This document shows positions 1 to 13,900 of a DNA stretch of 62,833 bases, piece after piece (position 1 is the stretch's first letter; each line of letters opens with the position of its first letter). This stretch comes from a virus. The notes under the pieces were generated by a model. The model had not been told where the DNA came from. It saw only the letters and a program-made list of their open reading frames with translations, and did no database searches. Where the stretch lies: positions 1 through 62,833 of IMG/VR virus record IMGVR_UViG_3300033144_005983; one strand, given 5' to 3'. Position numbers and translations under genes: made by a program.

Positions 1-1896
1 AGTGTTCAAGGACATTATGACTATATGAAAGATCTTACAGATATAGGAAAGATGGTTAAACCTGATGTAACTTCAAGACTAGGCGAAGACGGAAAATACT
101 ACTATACAGTAAAAAATACTAACGTATCCAGAGCTAAACTTGAAAGTGCAATAGCAAGTGCAATGCCAGAAGGAGCGAGACAAGCTTTAAAAAATGACTT
201 CTATGTACAAAGAGATAAAGCACAAAGAGCAGGTACTTTAGAAGAGCAACCATACTTAAATGACTTTTATGACTTTGTAAAAGTTAAAGCTGCAGGAGCC
301 GCTACTCCATTTGTACAACATCAGCAAGAAGTTACAGGTAGAGGCATTCTTCCTGAATATACTCAAGGGTTAAAAGATAAAGCAGGAGCAGCTCAGATGA
401 TACAAATGAAAGCTCCTCCAATAAAAGTTGCAGATGGAAGTATAAGTAAGTCACTTAATGATAGAAGGAAAGCAGCAGCAGACCTTAAAGCTATACAAGG
501 ACAACTAGCTAAAACTGGATTTGGCCAACAAAAACTGGATATAAATGATCCTAAAGCTATTGAAGAGTATCTAATACAAAATCCCAATGAGGGAGAGATG
601 CTTATGACTTATAAACAACAGATAGATCAATTAAGTGGAGTAGTAAATAATGAGAATAGTATTCTTAATCAAACTAATAACGCATTTATACAATCCGATC
701 AAGGCAAAGACTACTGGAATAACCAATACAATAAAATTAAGACATTCCATAAAATGGAAAATAATGAGTTTACTTGGCAAGATAAAGACGGTAAAGAAAG
801 AAAAGCAACTATAAATAGTGGAGAAGACTTAATGAACTTCATGGTAAATGGTAAAGCAAATGTTGAAGATGAATATGATTGGTATGATGAAATAAATCCA
901 TTTAGTTCAAACTTCTGGATGGGTACAACACGACAAGCAGCAAGTGCAGTAGCAGGTCCAGACACATTTACAAAACGTATTCCTAAAACAAGTCATGGAG
1001 AATATATGTTACAAGAATTATTAGACAATGTAACAACAGAACTTCAAGACTATGCTGAAAATGAAGATATAACGAGTAATTTAAATCTTCTAGCAGGTCC
1101 TAAAGATTCAGCTATTGGACAACAGCAAGAAATGGTTCATAAAATTCTTCAAGAAGGTCAGGGACAATTTTTCTCTGCTAATGATGCAACTCCTTTAAGA
1201 GACTTAATCCAAGACCAAAAGGTTAAATGGGATGACGTAAGAAAAAGAACAGAAGTAAATCTAACAGATGGTGTAGGTAAAAATGGATTACCTATGGTAT
1301 GGATAACTGCTTATAATAAAGACGGGACAAAGAAAATAGTAGATCAAGCATTTGAAATGCAAACACAAGATGCTTCTCTAACTAACTTTTTAGCCGATCA
1401 GTCAATTGCAGCAGGGCTTGCAAAAAACAATCCCGCATTTGTAAGAAGCGGAGAAACTATGAAAGCAAGACATCTTAAAGATTCTTTACGTGGCACTAAT
1501 CTATATGATACTATAGGCAATGCCAAACTTATCCAGAATTCTCCTACTAGAGATGAAAGAGAAATACAATATATCCAAAGAGGAGTTCCAGGACATCCTA
1601 ACCTTGCTTTAAAAGCAACAGCCTTAACAGGAAGTTTGGTATATACCTTAATGCAACCTGTTCCTAATCAAGAAGGAGAATGGATGCCTGTTAAACATAG
1701 AGAAATAAATGAACAAGGAGAACTACTATCAAGTGACCAGGTAGATACAAGACTTTCACCTGAATTAAAAAGTGTGTCTGCAACTAATATGGCAGCATTA
1801 TCTTGGATGTGGTGGAAATACAAACCAGAAAATCATGGAGAAAGAGCTATCTTTGATCCAGTAACTAATAGATTTAAATATTTACCAGCAGAATAA
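1..1896 (+). CDS. Probable virion cargo protein, 5' partial
   Basis: The reading frame is open from the first base, so the ATG at base 25 is probably internal and the true start lies outside the window. At least 631 residues are present. I recognise no enzyme motif. The protein is polar and mostly helical in appearance, with a hydrophobic Met/Trp-rich patch near the C-terminus. It ends 9 bases before the giant RNA polymerase gene on the same strand. In crAss-like phages the genes just before the virion RNA polymerase encode cargo proteins packaged in the capsid, and that is the inferred role. If the window were a circular genome, this frame would continue the ORF that runs off the right end. 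Confidence 0.75.
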   Translation, partial: SVQGHYDYMKDLTDIGKMVKPDVTSRLGEDGKYYYTVKNTNVSRAKLESAIASAMPEGARQALKNDFYVQRDKAQRAGTLEEQPYLNDFYDFVKVKAAGAATPFVQHQQEVTGRGILPEYTQGLKDKAGAAQMIQMKAPPIKVADGSISKSLNDRRKAAADLKAIQGQLAKTGFGQQKLDINDPKAIEEYLIQNPNEGEMLMTYKQQIDQLSGVVNNENSILNQTNNAFIQSDQGKDYWNNQYNKIKTFHKMENNEFTWQDKDGKERKATINSGEDLMNFMVNGKANVEDEYDWYDEINPFSSNFWMGTTRQAASAVAGPDTFTKRIPKTSHGEYMLQELLDNVTTELQDYAENEDITSNLNLLAGPKDSAIGQQQEMVHKILQEGQGQFFSANDATPLRDLIQDQKVKWDDVRKRTEVNLTDGVGKNGLPMVWITAYNKDGTKKIVDQAFEMQTQDASLTNFLADQSIAAGLAKNNPAFVRSGETMKARHLKDSLRGTNLYDTIGNAKLIQNSPTRDEREIQYIQRGVPGHPNLALKATALTGSLVYTLMQPVPNQEGEWMPVKHREINEQGELLSSDQVDTRLSPELKSVSATNMAALSWMWWKYKPENHGERAIFDPVTNRFKYLPAE

Positions 1897-1905
1897 TAAT
1901 TAACT

Positions 1906-4900
1906 ATGGCAGATCCAACAGAAGCTTTAAGTGGGACCAAAATAGATAAGCAAACTGGATTAACTAAAGATATACCAAATACAGTAAAAACAGTTAATAC
2001 CAGTGCAGATCCTACTGCAGCGCTTACTAATACTACGCAAGGATTAGAAAAAGTAAGAGCTAAACACTTACCTACTGATATAGATGTAGGAGGACAGGCG
2101 TACTCTCTTCAAAAACAAGGTTATGATACATTAGAAAGTTATCAAGAATATAGTGATGACTTAAGAGCTAATTTAGCTGCTCCAGATCCAGAGATGGCTA
2201 ATAGAATGAGAGCTGAACATCAAGGAGTTGGCGAACAACTTGGAACAGCTGCTTATCAATTACCTCTTAATATAGGTATGGGAATCTTAGAAACTGCTGG
2301 TATGATCGGAGATTTCCAAAACTATTTAGGAATGTTTGGAGTTATAGATACTGATTATGACAACTGGTTATCTAAATCTATGCGAGATGCAAGAACAGGT
2401 CTTGCAAAATGGGATCCTATTTATAGAGAAGCTCCTCAAGATGTATGGTCTCCTACAGACTCAGCATGGTGGATAGATAATATATCAGGATTAGTTGAAT
2501 CAGTAGTAGAGTTCGGTGTAACAGGTTTTGGAGTAGGTACAGGTCTTAAAGCTGGAGCAAAAGCTATAGGAATGGCTGCAGCAGCAGGTAGACTTGGAGC
2601 AGGAGCTGCTAATGTAGCAGGAAAAACAGCAATGGGGCTTCAGAAAGGTACTCAATTAATGACTGCAGCTAGTTTAGCATACTCAGAAGGAGTAATGGTA
2701 GGTATTAATGTATATGATACCGTTTATAAAGAATCTTTAGCTGCAGGTATAAAGAAAGAGCAAGCTGAAAAGAATGCTGCTAATGCGGCAACTACTACAG
2801 TTAGAATGAATATGCTTAATACTGCTCTTAATTATACAGCAGTAGGACAACTCTTTAAATCAACTAAATCTTTAAGAAATAGTGTAAGTAACGGATGGAA
2901 TAGGCAAACACTTAAAAGTGGACAAAAAGAAAACTTCTCAGAGTGGTTAACTAGACTTAAAGGAGAACCTAAAGTAATGAAACATCCAGGTATACTTAAA
3001 AAAGTAGGTACACTAGTTAAAGAAGGTTCTTTCGAGGCTGCAGAAGAATTGGTGAATGAAATATCTCAAAGAGAAGGAGAATTAGTAGGAAGAAGAGAAT
3101 CAGGAATTCTTTTACCAGAAGAAAAAGATTCAGATTTTGGAGATAGAGTACTACATGCCGCAACTTCTCCTGAAGGAACACTAGCTATGACAATGGGATT
3201 TATTGGAGGAGTAGGTAATACAATGTTTCTAGGAGGAGTAGATAAAGGACATAGAGCATATCAAAATAGACAACGAGCTAAAAATGGACAAGAAGCTCTT
3301 AAATCTCCTGAAGAATTAGTATCTGAATCCTATACTGCTGAACTAGAAGGACTTATAGATAAAGCAGAAAACCTTGAAAAAATAAATGATAGTCTTTTAG
3401 AAGCAGTAGCTGCAGGAGATGTGAAAAAGATAAAAGCAGCTCAACAGGCTTTAGCTTCAGAAAGTTTATTTTCAGCTTTCCAAAACGGAAGTCCTGACAT
3501 GATGATTGCAATGTTGGAAGAAATTGAAGGCATAGACGATACTACAATGGGACCTGACGGTCAAACAGATGCAGAAAGAGAGGGACTAGAAACAAATAAA
3601 CAATCTAACCAATATTATAAAAAAGTAGCGAGACAGAAGTTAAATGATATAGGTGAACTTCAAAATGATTACGAAGCTGTAATGGATAAGTTCTGGATGG
3701 GAGACCAAGAAACTATGAACTATGCCAGTAAAGTATTTGGCTATAAAGTTTTAATGAAAAGTGCTAAAAATACTTTAGAAGGCTCCGAACAAGATCTAGC
3801 AAAATTTGAATCTCAATTACAAGAAAGACTAACTAATGCGGGTTATGAAGGAGCTCCTGCAAGCTTAATAGAGACTTTATCAGACTATGATGCAAGTACA
3901 GAGGCATATAACGAAGTTCTTGCAGATATTAAAGCTATTGAAGCTATGTCAAGTATGCAAGATGGCAGAACAGTTTATAAAAAAGATAGGGTCTCTTCAG
4001 CTGAACGAACTAAAATTAGACAAAAATACGGTATAAGAGCTACTGAACGAATAGATAAAACTTTAGCTCTTATTAAGAAACAATTTGAAGGAGTAGAAAA
4101 AGAGACCAGAAAAAAAGCAACTGCTATTACTGAAGTTTTTAAAACATTCAGTGAAGATATTCTTTCAGAAGATGGAGAAAGTTTATTAGAAGAATTAGAC
4201 TCACGATCAGGAGATTCAATTAGACAGATATATAATATATTCAAAGAAAGAGGAGAAGGAGAAACAGGAGAAACAAAAGCATTAAGAGATGCCATAGAGA
4301 AATTTAAAAATATTATAAATCTAACTAATGTAGATTATAACAATGTAGTTCAAACTAAAGCTTTTATTGAGCATCAAAAACAAATGGTTGAGGCTTTTCA
4401 AAAAGAATATGACGAGCTTAATAAACCTGGAGCTTTAAATAAATGGTTAAAAGAAGAAAGAGAAAACAAAAAGAATGCGGTTGAAAAAGAAGCTGAAGAA
4501 AGAGCTAAAACTAAAGCAACTGAAAGGGACAAGAAAAATAAAGAAACAGCAGAAAATATAGATAGAGAAGTACAAGCAGAAAATGAAACTGATTTGTCTC
4601 CAGATCCAGAACCAGAAAGAACCTATACAGGTAGTGAAGGAGAAGTGATTACTGAAGAGGAATATAATTCCTATCAAGAAAACCAAGAAGATAGTACAGG
4701 AACAACTCCTACAAAAGAAGATATAGACTCAGGAGAAACTACAGAACTAAACGAAGAGGATGAAAAGAAAGAGCTAGAAAAAATACTAGGAGATCAAAAA
4801 GAACTAGGATTTCTGAAAGAAAATGTACTTTCTTTTGCATATCTCTCACGAGAATATCAATTAACAGAAACAGGTCTTGAAGGTAAAAAAAGATTTACAA

Positions 4901-7900
4901 CATCAACAGGTGATCAAAAAGAAGGAGCACTTCATAATGATTTAGAATCTCATACTAGATTTCAACCAGGAGATGGTCTTTATACAATCGAAATTGCTCC
5001 TAGCGCTGATGCTGAAATATTAACAGAAGCTGAAGTTTCTAAAGGAAAACCTAAAACTACTACATACGGAGAGTGGAAAAAAGATAAAACAGCTGAAGAG
5101 CAGGCCCAAGGAGTTCCTTTAGTAATTAAAGATGCTAAAGGAACTATTGTAGCTTATATCCATGATGGAAGACCTGCCATAGAAGACGGTAAAGAAATAG
5201 TAGATACTAAAGGAGACCCAGTTTCTACATTTGTTTATAGAAGAATAGCACAAAAAACTGAAGACAATGGTGACAATTGGGCAACTCAAACAGAAAAACT
5301 AAAAAGATTTAGAAGAACAGCTATTGAGATGATCAATACTGGTCAAACACCTCAAATTGCAATTACTAGTAAAAGTTATGGAAGTATTATCCGTAATAAA
5401 GTAAAAGGAGAAGTTACAGAAGCACAAGTAAATGATGTAATGGGTCCTAATGTTCAAGTAGGAGTTTCTATTAATGGTACTCTTATGAAAGGAGATACTC
5501 CTATGAATGGACTAGCTATTGGAGGAGAAATTATAAATGATGGTGATCTTCCTAATGGAGCTGTATATGTAATCTTACCAACTCCTGTTGAAGGAAAATA
5601 CTTTGCTGCTTATGTTAGAGCTCCACAAATAGGCGAAATAACAGGCATAAAGACACAATCTACCGAAGTAGATGGAGATGCTTATGCAGGAATGGTAATG
5701 TTAGCTATAGGGATTCATTTTAAAACAATGGCTAATCAAAACTTAACTCCATCTGAAGAAAATGTAGTCCAAAAAATAAAAGACCACATGGATGGGTTGG
5801 ATATTACAAAAAGTGGATACGACTTAAAGAAATTTGTTTCATATTATGTAGTAGATAGGGCTTTTGATAAAGAAGGTAAAAATGCACAAAAAGGAAATAG
5901 AACTAAACCAGGCTATGGCCAACTCCATATAAGAACAGATGACGAAGGAAATCTAAAAACTATTAAATATGGCAGAAAAGAAACAGATCAAACTACAAAC
6001 ATTTCAAGCTGGAAAGCTTTTGAAGACAAAGGACAAGGTCTACTAGATAGTCTTAATGCAACACAACTTTCTGTTAAAGGAGAATTTTTAGGAGTAGAAG
6101 ATGATGTTAATATTCCTATACCAATAGATAATGGAGATGGTACTTATAGCATAGAGACAATCGAAGGAGCAGGTAATGAAATGACTACAGGCTATGAACA
6201 GTTTGTTAAACAAAACTTGAAAACAAAGCTAAAAGGAGAAAAAGTAACACTTTCTGATGGAGTAGAAGAATGGGTATATTTTGATCAGCCTGTAATATCC
6301 TTTACACCATTAACTGACACTCCTCCTAAAGACACTACCAAAGACCCAGAAGAACAAGGAACACCTCCAAAACAAGATCTACCTCCAGATATTGACCTAA
6401 TTCCTGAAATAGACTTAGATCTTTTAGATCAACTAGGAGAAGAAGGAGATGAAGATGGAGGAGTTAAACTAAATGAAATTGATCCTGAAGCAATCGCAGA
6501 AGCAGGAAAATTATTTGATGAACAAACACGAAAACTAAGAGATGAAGGAGAAATTGGTCAAGAATCTCCTGCTATTTCAGATCCTAATGATAGATTAAAT
6601 AAAATTATTCCAGGAGCATTTGTAGGAATGGATGGTAAAAAATTAGTTCAAGCAGCTGATAGTATCTATACATTAATGCTTAATCACTATGATAAAGCTG
6701 TAGGAAAAGGAAAAACTCCAAGTGCAGATAGTTTATTTAGCTATGCTCTACAACAATTAAAATCAAAACAAGGAATATATGGAATTGCTCTTAAACCAGG
6801 ATTCACAGTAGAAGCTCTTCTAGCACAACTAAAAACTGCAGGCAAATCAAAAGCATATTTAAATAATATAGAAGAAGCCTATTCTATTATTATAAAAGAT
6901 GACAAAGGTAACATTGATCTGGATGCTAATAGAGAAAGAGCTAAAGAATTTGGAGTAGTCATAGATAACTTTGACGGTCTTAAAAAGTTAGTAATTGAAA
7001 AATTAGGACGAATTGGAATTAAAATAAATGACAAAAAGTTATTAGAGTATATATATGAAGGAGAAGAAGCTCGAGAAGAATTAGTAGATATAGAAGTTTC
7101 TGATGGACTTACTGAAAGCTATGCGTCTAAAGCTAAATTAAAAACTGATTTAGGAAAAACAGCTCCATGGCAAGTAAGAATTCTTTTTTCAAGATTTCCT
7201 AAAATCAAGACAGCGATTAAAAACGCAAAAGGAGATTATGTATATACAGAAGAAACTAATTACTTAGGAATGAGAACCTTCATTAATTATGAAGATCTAT
7301 ATAATAACTTACTAAGTATTTTAGTTAATAAACCTGAAACATTTCCCGCTATAATTAATGCAATAGACAAACATGCAGAAAATACTTTAAATCCTCAATT
7401 GATTTTCTTAGCAGGATTTCTTAAGAATATAGATTTAAATCCAAAGATTTTACAACCTAATCAACTTAAATCTCAATTAGTTGTAGCCTTTCCTGCCAAT
7501 GCAGAAGTTCAAAGAGTAGTAGCACAGATTACTCCTGATAAAAACGACGGAGGTGGAAGTATGGGTTCTAAACTTATAAACTTTAGTGGAGATACTAGAA
7601 ATGATACTAATCTAATTATTAGTCAATGGGAAAATAACTTAGCGTCTAGTACTGGTGAAACAGGGCTTATTAGTGAAATAGGGGGAAAACTATTTATATC
7701 TCCCACTAAAGCAGCCAATGTTAAAATGATCTATGAGCAGAAAGCCAAAGAGCTTTTAGCTATAAGAGAAGGAAAAGATGATATTAAACGCTTTGGTAAA
7801 AAATTAAATCCAGAAGAAAGAATAGCGGAAATGGCTAGTGGTATTCAGGATATATTTAAACTACTTGGTATAGAACTTTCGCATCCTTTAGCTGTACAAC

Positions 7901-10900
7901 TTGTAAAAAGCCCTAAAAATGTTTTAGGAAAAGTAAGATCTAAAACAGGAGGAGTTACAAATTTAAGACAGTTAATTGCTCCTGATGGAAACTTTGCAAA
8001 ATACTTATTTGATACGCTAGTTGTAGATGAAACTATAGGTAAAGGACATAACGTTCTTTATAAAGGAAGAGATAGAATAGTCCAAGAAGTTGGTACGGGA
8101 GATAAAATGGGGAAAATTAAGGTAGATGGTGCTTGGATACTAGCCAAAAATGTAGAAAAACTTGCTACCCTAGAATCAAAAAATCCTTTCCGTGATCTAA
8201 CTGAAGGACAAATAGGAAGAATACGAGCACTAGCCAGAGCCGAAGTAAGAACAACAGGAGTAAAAGTAGGAACTGGTTCTCGAAATGTGAGCAATCAGTT
8301 ATTATACAAGTACTCTCAGCTTTCTCAATTTACTGAACAAGCTAAACTATTACAAATAGCTAATGAATACGGAGAAGCAGAAAATAGAAGCCCTGAAGTT
8401 ACAGAAGCTGCAAATAATCTACACCAACTTTCTCAAATGCCTTTTCAAGTTAATTCAGAATGGATAGCTGCATTTGATACATTTATGATGCAAGAGACTC
8501 CTCCTAAAGGATTAAATAAAAATGAGACAAAAAGGTGGAAGAAAAGAAAAGAAAGATATAATAAAGGAGAGCTCTTACGTCAGGTTTTTAAAGTAGAGAT
8601 AGTTGATGGTTTAGCACATGGAATAAGAAGAGGAGTAGCTGCAGAAATAGCTGATATGACTCCTAAAGAATTTGAGTTCTATAAAATAGCTCTTTTTCAA
8701 AACAATGGGAATGAAAAAGTAGCTAAGTATATCTACATGACTCCTGCTGATAATACTGTAATACCTGTAATACATGCATTAAGGAAAAAAATTAATTTAG
8801 GATGGAATGATGCCGCTGAAGAAGGAAAGCCAGGAAGTATTATAAGTATAGGACTTGAAGGACAAAAAGCTGCTTATGATATTTTTGAAGCGGAAATGCT
8901 AAGAATAGCATCTTTTCAAAAATTAAGTACTGCTGAACAAGAAAAAGTAAACGGATATAAAGATGGTGCTAATAAATTCTTAATGTTTCCATTTCTTAAT
9001 AAAGAGATATTAAATAAAGAAGATATAGGAAAATTATGGGATGGGGAAGGAAATCTAATTATTCCTTTTGGTGATGAACAGAAATTAGAAATCATTAGTA
9101 TTATAGAACGAAACTTAATTGCTTCAATAGAAGAACAAGTAGCTGATTGGTCAAACTTAGGAATATTTGAGACATTTGAAAATGACAAAGGAGATAGAAT
9201 ATGGAATCTAGCAGGATTTTCTAAAGACTATATGAAAAGAATGCGGTCAAAAGACATGACCAAGCTGACTACGCAAACTCCAGGTATAACCATGGATGAT
9301 GTTCATCATAGATCTATTCAATCTGCTGCTGCAGACTATGTATTAAATAACATGTTTGCAAACAAAGAGATGTTTCAGTTAATGAGTGGAGACCCTGCTT
9401 ACTACTATAAAGGGAAAGAAGGAAAAACACTTCAAGAGAATCTGATGTCAACTTTTGCAAACCTTAACAAAAGAATAAGTGGAGTAAGAGCAACAGGATC
9501 TAAAGGATATTGGGCTAATCCTTTAATAAAGGATAATCCTATCCATGCTTCAAGAGCAACTTCTTTAAAGATTATAATAGCTAAAGATAGAGATGTTGCA
9601 ATAAAGAATATGGATCAGATGATCAAAATGAATAAGGTCATTGCTGCAAACTTTAAAAATAATCCTTCAACAGATGCACAGTCTCTTACAACTATGGGAG
9701 AACATCTTAGTACTTTAATGGCCTATGGTAAAATAAAAGATACTCAGTTTCAAGACTTAAGTAATAGATATGAAAAACAACTTAAAGCTTTAAAAGATAT
9801 TGTAGCAGCACGAAAAAGTAAAGATAAAGCGAGTGAAAAACAAGCCCTAAAAGAACTTGAGGATAATAAATTTACCGATAAAGAAATAGGTGAAGTAATA
9901 TTACAGCCGCTTAAACCTGTATATACAGGATTTAAATTAGAAGGAACAGCAAGAACAGCCAGAGCCGTCTATTTAAAAACATCTTCTTTTCCTTTGATCC
10001 CACAAATAGTAAAAGATCTAGACGTATCACAAGTTCTGTTACAATTGGAGAATTCAGGTGCTGATATGATGATATATGAAACAGGAGTAAAACTGGGAGC
10101 TTCTAATATTCAAAATGTTTTTGACAGTAAAGGAAACATGAAGGAAGATCTTGAGTTTAAAACTGAAGATGTAATTATTCTTCCAAGAAGTGGTTATAAA
10201 ATACAGCAAGAAAATCCTTATAAAGGGCAAAAAGATATAATTAGAGAATCTACTCAAGGACAAAAACTTCTATTTGAAGGTCTTCCTAAAGTATCTAGAA
10301 ACGGAACTGATATAGAAGCTCTACGTCATAAATTTGATAGCTTACAGAAAGATATATTAGATCTTAAATTTGATAAGTTCTTAGACGATATAGGAGCTAA
10401 AAAAACAATAAAGACTGTTAAAAATCTTGATGGTGAGGAATACGAAACAGAAAATGTATATATAGAAGACTTAAGTGCATTAAGAGATTTTTTAGTAGAC
10501 GAAGCTTTAGAAAGAGGATATCCATTAAATGATATTATGGCTCTTGGTCTCACCAAAGTCAATACATTTGATCTTCCTTTAGGTTTTCATTTAGCTGCAT
10601 TTAGAATGGAGCCCCTTATCTTAAGTTTAATTAAGAATAAAATACTACGTTCTGAATTACCTGGACAATCTTTTATTCAAGGATCTAGCGCAGGCTTTAA
10701 AGGAATAAAAGAATTCAATAAACTTTCTGCAGAAGAAAGAGGGGATATAGCATGGGCAGAAGGATACAATCCTGAAGAAGGATTAAGCTATATGGTTACT
10801 GAGGACAATAAAGTCCAAAGAGCACAGATTATTTTACCATGGACTATTAAAGGAAAGAATGGTAAGATAGCCGATATAAATAAGTATATCAAAAAAGAAA

Positions 10901-13900
10901 AAGGTAAACTTACTATAGATACAAGCAAATTAACTCCTGAGCTTTTAGAAATATTTGGATTTAGGATCCCACTTCAAGGCCATAGTAGTATGGTAACACT
11001 TGAAATAGTTGGATTCCTACCATCTTACCAAGGGGACTTGGCCATAGTTCCTGATGGTATCACAACTCAAATGGGTTCTGACTTCGACGTAGATAAACTC
11101 TTTACCTATAATTACTGGACCTATGAACTTGAAGATGGAAAAATAGTTAAATATGGTTCAAGAGAACATGCTGAAGATAAGCATAGAAAAGACCAAGAAA
11201 GAGCCGCTAAAAAAGCAAAAGAAAAAGATAGTAAAGACTCAGAAATAGGAATTCCTGAAGATTCTACAGAAGGATATGCTAGAGTTGCTGTAACCAATGA
11301 AAAATATACACCTAAATTTATAAAAGATAATCCAGACCTACTCTTTGTATTTGGAGATAATATGGAAAGAAAGGGTAAAGGAGGACAAGCAATAGTCAGA
11401 GATGAATCTAATACTATAGGACTAAGAACTAAAGTATCTCCAACTACAAAAGATGGTGCATATTTCTATGACGAGTTTTTAGAAGATAATAAAAAAGCAA
11501 TAGATGAAGATATTACAGCAATTACAAAAGCAGGTTTTGGAACACAAGTAGTATTTCCTAAAGGAGGTTTAGGAACTGGGCTTTCTAAACTAAAAGAAAA
11601 GGCTCCTAAAACATATGAATATCTTAAGAAAAGACTTATCGAAGAGTTTGGTTTTGATAATGATCTAGGAACAGTAGACCTTGACAAAATAGGAATTCCT
11701 TATGGTAATGTTATAATAGACGCAGAAACAAAAGGGTTACCTAGAGAAGAAAAGACCGTTGAAGAAGTAGAAAACGAGCTTCAGAACAATATGAAAGGCC
11801 TTCAAAATAAAGTAGTTCAGGTATATAATGATGTAATGGAAATACCTGAAGTAGTAGAAAAAGCACTTACACCACTTGATGATGCCAAAAATGAAATAAA
11901 TAAAACAGGAGAAAGACTAGAACAAATAATGACAAGACCAGGAACTTCTCCATTATTTATTGCTCCAACTACTCAAAGAGATTTCTTTTTTATAAACAAA
12001 GATGGACAAACAGCTCTTGGAGTTTATTCTTTGTTTAATACTTTTCTAGCTCAAGCACAGAATGTAGATATAGAATTTGAGTATGCTATAAAAAATGAAG
12101 AAACAGGGAAAATGGAAAATTTTCCTTTACTAATAAAATTTAAAGGCGAAAAAGGAGAAACACTTGTTGGTAATAGAGTTTCAGATACAAAATTAGTATC
12201 AAAAGATGGACTTAAAAATGAAGTTTCAGCGGGGTTCCAATCAGCAGGTGCCGATAATGCAAATGATCAGGCCCTTCATAAATTAAATATGGAAAGTTCT
12301 ACTTTCGGAATATCTTTAGCTTTTATGGCTCAAGGATTTGATGAAAGATATATAGGAGCTTTTGCTAATCAGGAAGCTATTCAATTGTGGATAGACATTT
12401 ATAACAGAAAGAGTAGTAAGGTAACTGAAGATACAATAATGGGACGAACAAAAGCTAGTGAAGAAGCTTTTGAAGAAGTTGAAAGAATATTACTTGATAA
12501 AGCTAAAAGAGATAATACAGTTCCAAACCCAAGAGTAGCTTTAAATGATCAAGAAAAACTAGATAATGTTTTATCTCTTAATGAGATGGAAGATATGCTT
12601 GGTAAAAGAGCAGATCAAAAAGGAACTGCTTACTGGGGAACCCAATTAAACATTTTAGCTCAATTTGAAGTTATTACTCAAATGGGAGAAGATCTTTCCC
12701 AAGCACAGAATGTTACAAATACTAATCAGCCAATGAGGCATCCAGGTAAAACAATGCTAGATGCTATAGAATTAAAAGATAGAATAAAGAAAACTGTAGG
12801 TACAGGAGAAAGAATGGTATTCCTTAAAGGGACAGAACAACTAATAGGAGATGTAGTTCTTGGGCCAGATGGACAAGTAGATATACTTAATCCTCAAGGT
12901 CTCATAGGAACTGCTGCTAAATATGGAGAACTGCTCGCTACAAAACTCTTTGGACAACTATATTCTTATGAATCAAGAGCTTATACACAAGCCCTCAAAG
13001 GAATAGAAGAACTTTCAGGATCTACATATATGCCTATTGAAAGAAAAGCAGAAGTATGGGGAGATCTAAAACAATTTGTAAATGCAAAAGTATTTGAACA
13101 AGTATTTGGAGAATCATTATCAGATGTAAGACAAAGACTTCTTTTTGATGTAAAATCTGAAGCCTCAACTAAAGATGAAATTATCTTAGCAGAAGCCTCT
13201 ATGGCTAGAATAATACATTATTTACAACAAACAGAATGGGGACAAAATAGTAAACTTTTAAAAAGACTCTATCCAAGAATGGCAGAAGTAATAGGTGAAG
13301 AACCTTCCAGGTTAGAGTATATGGCTAGTGGAAATGAAAAAATAGATGAGCCCGATCTTCTGAGAGAATTATATTCTTGGCTAAATAGCACACAAACTAT
13401 AGAAGTAGAAGGAGGACGAAAGATAGTTTTAAAAGATATTGCTTTAGACCTACTTAAATATTCTTTTGCATCAGGAGGTATACAAAATCCTACTAATTTC
13501 ATGAGAATCTTACCTTATGTAAGTCTTCAAGATATGGGCTATGCAAAAGCTATTAGAGATGTTGATTTTAAAAACCCTGATATTTTAGGACCCCCATTAA
13601 CATCTCCTTTTGGGTACCCAAATCCATCTACATTTACTAGACAATACTTCCAACATAAACCCTATAGAACAAAAACTATAGTAAAATTTGATAAAAAGAA
13701 CCAAATTAAAAAAGGAGACATAATTACTTTACTTGGCGGAAGCGATGAGGTTGCAAATGGAACAGAACCAGAAGAAAATAAAGAGTTTGTAACTCAAGTA
13801 GATCTTATTGGAGAAGACGGTAAAGGATTTGCATACATACATTTTCTTGCTTATAGAAATAACGAGACCAATAAATGGGAACTTTACGAAAAGATAGAAA